Positions 17,443 through 24,472 of a stretch of 64,000 nt of DNA are shown here, piece after piece. The first letter of the stretch is position 1. Every line of letters starts with the position of its first letter. The notes beneath the pieces were generated by a model. It ran no database searches and was not told where the DNA came from. It was given only the letters and a program-made list of their open reading frames with translations. The translations under genes were made by a program, and so were the position numbers. The stretch covers positions 563,375-627,374 of the forward strand of contig CAKRJY010000001.1 in assembly GCA_934352055.1 (NCBI GenBank). Reading direction: 5' to 3'. This DNA comes from an uncultured Lachnospiraceae bacterium. Lineage in GTDB: Bacteria; Bacillota; Clostridia; Lachnospirales; Lachnospiraceae.

Positions 17443-17498
17443 AAACCCCATAGGCTCCGGTACTATCAATGTACCCAAAAGCCTATGGGGTTTATTTT
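17443..17498. terminator. Bidirectional terminator between the pseudouridine synthase gene and glpP
   Basis: A 14-bp perfect stem: AAACCCCATAGGCT (17443-17456) and AGCCTATGGGGTTT (17480-17493), with a second small stem GGTAC/GTACC inside the loop. T-rich tails occur on both strands, and it serves two convergent genes. Confidence 0.85.
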
Positions 17499-17504
17499 AT
17501 GATT

Positions 17505-18071
17505 TTATAGGAACCAGACATCCTGATTCGTTGTTGAAATCGCCGTTGCTCCCGCATCTAAAAGTGCATAGACATCTTCTTTTTCACTAATCAAACCGCT
17601 GGAAATCAGTGGTTGATGGTTCATTTTATGAATACGTCTGACGACACTTGGCATCGGTCCCGGTAACACCTCAATCACGTCTGGTTTTGTATTCTTTAGC
17701 TGGCGCTCAATGCTGTTATACGCCATAGAATCGATGAAGAAGAAACGCATAATGGTATCAAGCGATAACTCTCTTGCTCTCGCTATAATCGGAGCCTTGG
17801 TAGATATCACACCATCCGCTTTTGTAAACTTGGCAATGTAATCTACAGAAACTTCTTTGGAACTCAATCCCTGTATCAGATCCATATGTACAAATGCCAG
17901 TTTCCCGGATGACTTTACTTTGTCCACAATTTCCGGAATCGTAATCACATCACCATATAATATAAAAATAATACGGCTGTCACACTCCAGACATCGATGC
18001 AATCCATCGTCATCTTTAATCGCGGCAATAATCGGAGAATCTTCCAATGCCTCTTTAAACTCTCTTCTCAT
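17505..18071 (-). CDS. glpP: Glycerol-3-phosphate-responsive antiterminator GlpP
   Basis: 188 aa, the usual length. The (beta/alpha)8-like fold reads 'SPIIAAIKDDDGL', 'RIIFILYGDVITIPEIVDKVK', 'AFVHMDLIQGLSSKEVSVDYI', 'ADGVISTKAPIIARAREL', 'IEVLPGPMPSVVRRI', 'PLISSGLISEKEDVYALLDAGATAIST' (read in pieces). GlpP binds glycerol-3-phosphate and the leader RNA of glp operons to let transcription pass the terminator. The target is probably the leader at 11783-11833. It lies 18 bases after the antiporter gene, likely in one unit. The Shine-Dalgarno is weak (AAGTGA). Confidence 0.92.
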   Translation of the reverse strand: MRREFKEALEDSPIIAAIKDDDGLHRCLECDSRIIFILYGDVITIPEIVDKVKSSGKLAFVHMDLIQGLSSKEVSVDYIAKFTKADGVISTKAPIIARARELSLDTIMRFFFIDSMAYNSIERQLKNTKPDVIEVLPGPMPSVVRRIHKMNHQPLISSGLISEKEDVYALLDAGATAISTTNQDVWFL

Positions 18072-18089
18072 AACTCGTAATCACTTTCT

Positions 18090-19292
18090 TTATTTACTGG
18101 CCGCCACTGCCTCTGCTGGTTTTTCACCCTTGAATACTACCTTTAACAGGATTGGTGTAATCAGTGTCGTAATGATAACCACCAAAATGATTGGTGCAAA
18201 CAGATCTTCGCTGATCAATCCTACCTGACGTCCTTTTTCTGCAACGATCAAAGCAACCTCACCACGGGAAATCATACCAACACCAGTCTGCAATGATTCT
18301 TTCCAGGTAAACTTGCAAATCTTAGCACCAAGTCCGCATCCAATCATCTTTGTAATGATTGCAATGACTGTCAAAATAACGGCGAACAACCAGATTTTTA
18401 AGGTCATGCCACCCATCGTTACTTTTAAACCTACGCTGGCAAAGAAGATACAAGAGAAAAATACGGTCGATACGTCATGGATTTTAATATCTACGTAATC
18501 ACGTATCTTTGAGCGGCAGAGCATAACACCTGCAAAGTATGCACCTGTAATATCTGCAATACCGAAACCAACCTCGGAAACATAAGCTAAAATAAAGCAG
18601 AATGCAATTGCAAAAATAGCTACACGTCTCTTATGATCGTTCTTGCTGAACGCAAATTCCAAATGTGTTGTAGCCAAAAACAGCACTAAAATCAGTACAA
18701 AGTACAAAACAATTTTGATGAGAACAGCAGCCGGTTTTACTGAAGTATCCTTCATGCTGGATACGACTGCAAGTACGATCATACCCAGAATATCATCAAT
18801 AATGGCAGCTCCTAAGATTGTCATTCCGACCTTTCCGGATAACTTACCCATTTCACGCAGTGTCTCAACCGTAATACTAACGGATGTCGCCGTCAAAACA
18901 ACACCGACAAACAAACTCTGCAGCATTTGGTCATAGTTGCTTAAATCCTCACCAAAATACAAAGCGTAGCCGATCATACCACCAATCAGAGGTACAATAA
19001 CACCAATCAGTGCGGTGACAAAAGATGCACCAAGGTTTGCCTTCAGTTCCTTTAAGTCTGTATCCAGACCGGCAGAGAACATAAGGAAGATAACACCCAT
19101 CTCAGCTACATAGCCCAACAGTGTTCCTGTATCTCCCTGCATAGACATCAAATTCAATGCGGACGGTCCTAAAATGACACCTGCCAGCAATGCGCCTACT
19201 ACTTCCGGCAGATTCACTGCCTTACAAAGCAGTCCCAATACCTTTGTTGAAATTAAGATTAAAGCAATCCAAAGCAAAAACTCATAATTCAT
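18090..19292 (-). CDS. Cation:proton antiporter (CPA2/Kef-like membrane domain)
   Basis: 400 aa from the ATG at 19292 (an in-frame GTG lies three codons earlier). About 12 membrane segments: 'LISTKVLGLLCKAVNLPEVVGALLAGVILGPSALNL' is the typical first hairpin, followed by 'LGYVAEMGVIFLMFSAGLDTD' and 'GADITGAYFAG'-like text (IADITGAYFAGVML). There is no TrkA or universal-stress tail, so it is the membrane part only. Such proteins exchange Na+ or K+ for H+. It lies upstream of glpP in the same direction. Confidence 0.88.
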   Translation of the reverse strand: MNYEFLLWIALILISTKVLGLLCKAVNLPEVVGALLAGVILGPSALNLMSMQGDTGTLLGYVAEMGVIFLMFSAGLDTDLKELKANLGASFVTALIGVIVPLIGGMIGYALYFGEDLSNYDQMLQSLFVGVVLTATSVSITVETLREMGKLSGKVGMTILGAAIIDDILGMIVLAVVSSMKDTSVKPAAVLIKIVLYFVLILVLFLATTHLEFAFSKNDHKRRVAIFAIAFCFILAYVSEVGFGIADITGAYFAGVMLCRSKIRDYVDIKIHDVSTVFFSCIFFASVGLKVTMGGMTLKIWLFAVILTVIAIITKMIGCGLGAKICKFTWKESLQTGVGMISRGEVALIVAEKGRQVGLISEDLFAPIILVVIITTLITPILLKVVFKGEKPAEAVAASK

Positions 19293-19442
19293 AATTCTCA
19301 CCCTTACTTTCTTTATATTTTAAAAACACAATGTTTTTCTTTGAACCGCACCTATTTTACTCCTATCAAATGCCTATTGCAAGCTTTTATGGGTTTTTCC
19401 ACACCTTGATGAATTCGCCTCTTATTCCCATATTTTTACTAC

Positions 19443-20216
19443 CTAGTAGTTCAACAGTTTCTCAAATAAAACTTCTCGTTCCTTAGTCAGATCACTATTA
19501 TGAAATTCGATGTTCCCTTTTTGGCCTGTTGCATCCCGCAGCAAGCCATCTGCTGCAAGCCGTCTGCGCATTTCCCGTGCTGTTCCGGCACCGCCGTCAA
19601 AGATTTCCACCTGATCACCGACAATCTGTTCAATCACCTTGCGCACAAACGGATAATGTGTACAACCCAAAACGACCGCATCAAGATTTTCCTGATATGG
19701 TTCTAACAAGTCGCGCAAAAATCCATACAATTCCGGGCTATTAATATTCCCCGCTTCCACAAAATCCATCAATCCCGGGCAAGCCAGTGGCATAACATTC
19801 GCATCGCCACCAAACTGTTCAATCAAATGATGCAGCTTTTCTTCCCGTATCGTAATCGGCGTTGCCATCACAAGTATATTTCCCTGTGGAAACTTTTCAG
19901 CGGCAGGCTTTACCGCCGGTTCAATTCCTACAAGAGGCAACTTTGGATACATCTGACGCAAGATACGCACAGCCGCACTCGTTGCTGTGTTGCATGCAAT
20001 CACAACGCCTTTGGCTCCCATCTTCATAAAATCCTCTGTATGTGCAATGGTAAGTTCGCGCACTACTTCCGTACTCTTTGTTCCATATGGTGCGTTTTTG
20101 GAATCACCAAAATAATAAAAATCTTCTTCCGGCATCATTTTAATCAGTTCACGTAAAACACTGACTCCGCCCATGCCAGAGTCAAAAACTGCGATTGGCG
20201 CCTCTCTTTTTTCCAT
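19443..20216 (-). CDS. murI: Glutamate racemase
   Basis: 257 aa from the ATG at 20216, six bases after AGAGG. Catalytic cysteines are in 'IACNTATSAAV' and 'LGCTHYPFV', with 'VFDSGMGGVSVLREL' and 'FGDSKNAPYGTKS' at the front. It supplies D-glutamate for peptidoglycan. It is downstream of the tRNA-Phe/tRNA-Gly pair, separated by their terminator, and may use a weak promoter in the 40-base gap. Confidence 0.94.
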   Translation of the reverse strand: MEKREAPIAVFDSGMGGVSVLRELIKMMPEEDFYYFGDSKNAPYGTKSTEVVRELTIAHTEDFMKMGAKGVVIACNTATSAAVRILRQMYPKLPLVGIEPAVKPAAEKFPQGNILVMATPITIREEKLHHLIEQFGGDANVMPLACPGLMDFVEAGNINSPELYGFLRDLLEPYQENLDAVVLGCTHYPFVRKVIEQIVGDQVEIFDGGAGTAREMRRRLAADGLLRDATGQKGNIEFHNSDLTKEREVLFEKLLNY

Positions 20217-20263
20217 ATCCATCCTCTTTTCACTTCTATAATAAAAATACAGTCGTTACCATA

Positions 20264-20295
20264 ACAAAAAAACCTTGATTCAAATCGAATCAAGG
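20264..20295 (-). terminator. Terminator of the tRNA-Phe/tRNA-Gly unit
   Basis: CCTTGATTC (20273-20281), loop of five, GAATCAAGG (20287-20295), followed on the minus strand by TTTTTTTGTTATGGTAAC. Confidence 0.88.
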
Positions 20296-20305
20296 CTTTT
20301 AACAG

Positions 20306-20376
20306 AGCGGGTGATGGGAATCGAACCCACGTATTCAGCTTGGAAGGCTGATGTTCTACCATTGAACTACACCCGC
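20306..20376 (-). tRNA. tRNA-Gly (anticodon TCC)
   Basis: 71 nt cloverleaf with acceptor GCGGGTG/CACCCGC, D-loop AGTTCAATGGTAGAAC, anticodon loop CTTCCAA and T-loop GGGTTCGATTCCC. No encoded CCA (the next bases read CTG). Three bases after tRNA-Phe. Confidence 0.95.
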
Positions 20377-20379
20377 ATA

Positions 20380-20452
<73 letters not shown>

Positions 20453-20476
20453 CCGCTGTTTTGCAACAACAAGATA

Positions 20477-20505
20477 ATCTTATCGAAAAAGCCCCTGCCT
20501 GTCAA
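20477..20505 (-). promoter_or_regulatory. Promoter of the tRNA-Phe/tRNA-Gly unit
   Basis: Consensus TTGACA (20500-20505), 17 bases, TAAGAT (20477-20482) on the minus strand, 24 bases before tRNA-Phe. Confidence 0.8.
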
Positions 20506-20509
20506 GAAC

Positions 20510-20564
20510 TTTTTGCAGTTCCTGTGACAAAGTATGAACCATTTTTGCAGTTCCTGTGACAAAG
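20510..20564 (-). repeat. Two 23-bp direct repeats directly upstream of the tRNA promoter
   Basis: Two identical 23-bp copies at 20510-20532 and 20542-20564, 32 bp apart. On the minus strand the core is TTTGTCACAGGAACTGC. The near copy ends five bases before the -35. It may be an upstream binding site spaced by about three helix turns. Confidence 0.8.
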
Positions 20565-20594
20565 GCTTTTTCTACTCCAGACGCACAATTGCAT

Positions 20595-23273
20595 TTATGA
20601 AGGCATACGACTTTCATGACAGGTAAAGTAAACAATCTGTCTGTCTTTTGCGATGTTTGTCAACAACTCCAATGCATGTGTAATCTTATTTTCATCCAGA
20701 TTTGTAAATGGATCATCCAGCACAATGACCGGTTGTTCTTTATGATAAAGCACATCCACCAAAGCAAATCTTGCGCAAAGTCCCACCAGATCCTGATAAC
20801 CATGACTCAGATACTCACTTGAATGTGTGCTTCCCTGGCAACGCACCTGTACTGCCAAATCCATCGTGATATCAAAATCCATGTCTTTTACGGACTCCTT
20901 GTATTTATCATCCAAAATAGCCATGTAATGTTCCATGCCTTGACGCAGTGGGCGCATATACGTTGACAAAAACTGCTCTTTTGCAATTTTTAAAAACTCT
21001 TCGGTTTTTGCCAGCAAGTCCACTTTATGATCGCACTCCATCTTTTCTTCCAGTAGCACATCGCGTCGGTTTTCCGCATCTTCTATACTGTCAAGTTCCA
21101 CTGACAATTGATGTAAGGATTCACGATCCTGCGTAATTCCCTTTTGCATCTCTTTGATCTCTTCATCAATCTGCACTTGCTTTTCCTGTAATTCTTCAAC
21201 AGAAAGTGCACTTTCTTTTACCTGATTGTCTTCCTCAAACGACTTTATTTTCTCCTGCAAATGCTGGATTTCTTCTTGTAATTGACCATAACGAATGCGT
21301 TTACTGCGCACCAGATGCAATTGTTCCTGTGCAGAGCCTTCTGCTTCCAACGGGAAACGATCCAGGTATTTATGAAGCAGACGCTTTTGTTCTTCCATGG
21401 TCAAATGAATGAGATCCAATTGTTTACGGCAATGCACATATTCCTCGTAAAGCTCCTTGTCGTTTTTCAATCGTTCCAGTAAATCTGTCTCATTTCCTTC
21501 ATGATACAAGTCCATCTGATAGACCAGTGCATAGCGGTCTAAAATGGTATAAAGTTCCATGCGCACGTCCGCCATTTCTTCGACTGCATTCGTCGTCTGT
21601 GCGGTTGCCTGCTGTGCCTCGTCCTGTAATCGCACATAATGATCTAAATTAACACGAATCTCATACACCATCTGCTGCATACTGTCTGCAGGTGTTAATT
21701 TGAAGTATGACAAAAACTCTTTACAGCGGACTGCTAAGTCTTCGCGTTTCTGCCTACTCTGTGCCAAGGCATCTTCCGCCTCTTTTAACTGATTTTGCAA
21801 ATCTTCCTGCTTATTGCGATGAAGCGAACGCATTCGCAGATACTGCATCACAGCTGCCACACCTGTTGCCGCTGCGCCACCAAAACAAAGGATCTGATAA
21901 ATAGAACTGCCATCAGAATCCGGTGCTAATAAGCGGAATGAAAAGCCTCCCAAAAGCAGCGCTGCAAAAAGAATAAAAAGCATCCATACACTTGCTGTTT
22001 TACCAGCCGTACGCCCTGTCTTTGTCACAACATCCGCTCTTGCCTTAATGTTTCGGTAATTCTCATCCTGCTCCACAATACGTCCATCCAGACGTGATAA
22101 TTCCACCACATCTTTTTCAACTTGTGATAATTCTTCCTCCGTCGGTACCTTCTGCGCAAAAAAGTATTTGAGTTGTTCTAACTGTGCTGCCGCATCTTCG
22201 GATAATTTTGAATGTTCTCCCTGCATGCGAAGTTCCTGCAGCCGGTTTGACATTTCTTTCCATTTTGCCAGATCTTCTTTCGTCGGCACTTCTTCACCAA
22301 AGAGTCCTTCCCACTTATGGATTTGCTGCTCCGGTGGCATTTTAATTGCAAGCTCTCTCTCGGTACGACGCGCCATATCGTACTGGCGCTCCAGCTCTTC
22401 CATTGCCGTCTGCTCCTGTTCATCCGGCAGACCCGCTGCAAAAAAGTCATCCAGCGCATTCATTTCTTCCTGTTGTTTTTTCAGGAATTCCTGCTGCTGA
22501 CGATACGCTCCCATATCCTGCTCGCGCTTACTCTGCATGCGGATTTCGTCCGTAATACGATTCTTTTCCGCCTCCATCCAGTTGAGTGATTTCTTTTTCT
22601 CTTCTAATTTGTCAAACTGCTTGTGGTATCCATCTAAAATCGCCGTCTTTTTATCAATCAGTTCACTGCATTTACTGATTTCTTCTTTGATCATGGTAAT
22701 CTTACCATTGTTTACTTTACTTCTTCGCGTATAATTCTTACGCACTTCCGCCACACGGCTCACAGCCTCATCAAAATTATTGATGTCATCTTTTGCCGCA
22801 GCAAGGTCGCCCATTTTGGCGTTCAGACTATCCGTCATTGCCGTCGATACCGATGACTGCGGGATAAAAATGCTCTTTTCAAAAGAATCACGGTCAACCT
22901 GAAACAACTCTTCTCCAAGATTTTTTGAATAATCATCGCATGCATTTCCTGTGTTCAAATCCAGTAATAAAAACGTATCCTCTTTATCTGTCTTACCAAA
23001 GGTACGTTCCACGCGGTATGTTTTTCCTTCCGCTTCAAAAATCAGATTACCACCACAGATGCCGCCATCCCATGGCATGTAATGCTTACGCTCCGTCAGC
23101 ATCTTTGTGCGGGCAGAATAATCCATTCCGTAAAACATTGCCTTCAAAAATACGCTAAATGTCGTTTTTCCCCAGCCATTTTCCTGGCACAAAGCATTCA
23201 TACCATCTGAAAAATCGTAAGACCACTCTTTTATTGTTCCAAATCCACTAATATAACAGGAAATTAACTTCAT
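20595..23273 (-). CDS. YhaN/SbcC-like ATPase with long coiled coil and two central membrane segments
   Basis: 892 aa. An N-terminal ABC-ATPase half has a variant Walker A loop ENGWGKTT (31-38), with 'MFYGMDYSARTKM' and 'YRVERTFGKTDKEDTFLLLD' as in YhaN/Rad50-like proteins. Long coiled coils (about 190-420 and 485-760) flank two membrane segments at about 417-440 and 458-478. The C-terminal half carries 'SHGYQDLVGLCARFALVD' and Walker B VIVLDDPFTNLDENK. It overlaps the nuclease gene by four bases (ATGA), the arrangement of yhaO-yhaN and sbcD-sbcC. A DNA-end-processing or repair role at the membrane is inferred. No Rad50 zinc hook (CxxC) is seen. Confidence 0.85.
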   Translation of the reverse strand: MKLISCYISGFGTIKEWSYDFSDGMNALCQENGWGKTTFSVFLKAMFYGMDYSARTKMLTERKHYMPWDGGICGGNLIFEAEGKTYRVERTFGKTDKEDTFLLLDLNTGNACDDYSKNLGEELFQVDRDSFEKSIFIPQSSVSTAMTDSLNAKMGDLAAAKDDINNFDEAVSRVAEVRKNYTRRSKVNNGKITMIKEEISKCSELIDKKTAILDGYHKQFDKLEEKKKSLNWMEAEKNRITDEIRMQSKREQDMGAYRQQQEFLKKQQEEMNALDDFFAAGLPDEQEQTAMEELERQYDMARRTERELAIKMPPEQQIHKWEGLFGEEVPTKEDLAKWKEMSNRLQELRMQGEHSKLSEDAAAQLEQLKYFFAQKVPTEEELSQVEKDVVELSRLDGRIVEQDENYRNIKARADVVTKTGRTAGKTASVWMLFILFAALLLGGFSFRLLAPDSDGSSIYQILCFGGAAATGVAAVMQYLRMRSLHRNKQEDLQNQLKEAEDALAQSRQKREDLAVRCKEFLSYFKLTPADSMQQMVYEIRVNLDHYVRLQDEAQQATAQTTNAVEEMADVRMELYTILDRYALVYQMDLYHEGNETDLLERLKNDKELYEEYVHCRKQLDLIHLTMEEQKRLLHKYLDRFPLEAEGSAQEQLHLVRSKRIRYGQLQEEIQHLQEKIKSFEEDNQVKESALSVEELQEKQVQIDEEIKEMQKGITQDRESLHQLSVELDSIEDAENRRDVLLEEKMECDHKVDLLAKTEEFLKIAKEQFLSTYMRPLRQGMEHYMAILDDKYKESVKDMDFDITMDLAVQVRCQGSTHSSEYLSHGYQDLVGLCARFALVDVLYHKEQPVIVLDDPFTNLDENKITHALELLTNIAKDRQIVYFTCHESRMPS

Positions 23274-24361
23274 ACTTCTATATCCTCACCCATAATTGCT
23301 TTCATCCCAAGTTCAATAATGGCTGCTCTTTCATCCTCTGACATATCTTGTCTTTCCATCAAACGAACAAATTCTCCTTTTAAAGACTTGTCGTTACGGA
23401 AACTCTCGTAATCAATTTGCACGGAGGTGCGATCGTAAACTTTTATAAAGAAAAAGTCCAAATTCAAATTGCGTCGTAGACGGTCACAATCGATATCCGT
23501 ATCAATATTTGTCTCACCTGTCACAATAATCTTAATCAAATCCTCTGATGATATTCCCGCAACACACTCTCTGGCTTTCTGCACAATTGCTGCCATATCC
23601 ATAGATGGATCCACCTCGACGCACACCTCATGTAACAAACGCTTGGCTATCGGCACAAACTTCGTATGTATTTTGCCCTCTTCCACCTCGAGAAGAACAA
23701 AACCCTTTTCACCACACTCGTCAAAACCTCTGCCTTCTAAGCAACCACTGTAGCAATATACACCACGGTCGTCCAAGCGTTCTTTTTTGTAGGTGTGAAT
23801 ATGTCCGAGAGCCAGATAATCAATATACTTATTGCGCAGCATTGATAAATTTACAATTTCTGTACGATCATTTCCCTGGTAATCCGACTCCTGACCATGC
23901 AATGCCACAATATTCAACCGGTTCTGATCCAACACCAGATTCATTCCCAAGGTCTGGCTGTTTTCTTTTACCAGTTCCATGCCGGTAATCACAACATCAC
24001 CATAATCATAAGATGTCCATTCATCTGTCCCGAAAAGCTTGAGGTTGGTAATGCCCTCCTGCTCCGACAGCTCTTCCACAAAGTCCAGCTGATCGTGATT
24101 ACCACGAATATAACAAAAATCTATCTCCGGATGTTGCTTCATTTGTTCGATCACACGTGTTTTTGCAGCTTTTCGCACATTCGGCTTATCAAAAAGATCC
24201 CCTGCGATCAGAATAACCCGCACTTCATTTTCAGCCGCATATGTCACCATACGTTCAAATGTATCCAACAACTCGTCCCGGCGCATGCTGGCTGCTTCCC
24301 GATCCAAATTACTTTCCATTTTCGAGTCTAAATGTAGATCTGCACAATGAATTATCTTCAT
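23270..24361 (-). CDS. YhaO/SbcD-like metallophosphoesterase (DNA exonuclease family)
   Basis: 363 aa. Metallophosphoesterase motifs in order: 'IIHCADLHLDSKM' (Asp, His), 'VILIAGDLFDKP' (GDLFD), 'IRGNHDQLDF' (GNHD), 'IVALHGQES' and 'LALGHIHTYK' (GHIH). These match the Mre11/SbcD nuclease fold with two metal ions. GAGGGG lies upstream of the start. It is the first gene of a two-gene operon with the SbcC-like ATPase and should act with it as a nuclease-ATPase complex. A promoter is seen at 24407-24435. Confidence 0.9.
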   Translation of the reverse strand: MKIIHCADLHLDSKMESNLDREAASMRRDELLDTFERMVTYAAENEVRVILIAGDLFDKPNVRKAAKTRVIEQMKQHPEIDFCYIRGNHDQLDFVEELSEQEGITNLKLFGTDEWTSYDYGDVVITGMELVKENSQTLGMNLVLDQNRLNIVALHGQESDYQGNDRTEIVNLSMLRNKYIDYLALGHIHTYKKERLDDRGVYCYSGCLEGRGFDECGEKGFVLLEVEEGKIHTKFVPIAKRLLHEVCVEVDPSMDMAAIVQKARECVAGISSEDLIKIIVTGETNIDTDIDCDRLRRNLNLDFFFIKVYDRTSVQIDYESFRNDKSLKGEFVRLMERQDMSEDERAAIIELGMKAIMGEDIEV

Positions 24362-24406
24362 AAATTACTACCCCTCAAAACTGTCTCATTTCTTATAGAT
24401 TAGTAT

Positions 24407-24435
24407 ATCATATCCGCATATCGCTTGTCTGTCAA
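24407..24435 (-). promoter_or_regulatory. Promoter of the YhaO/YhaN-like operon
   Basis: TTGACA (24430-24435), 17 bases, TATGAT (24407-24412) on the minus strand. Confidence 0.65.
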
Positions 24436-24472
24436 AACTTATCGACGTCATATACCATAAATCTCTTTTTGC

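Noticed and set aside
20453..20594. Phage attachment site at the tRNA pair
   Set aside because: The repeats are not copies of a tRNA 3' end, and no integrase or phage gene is nearby.
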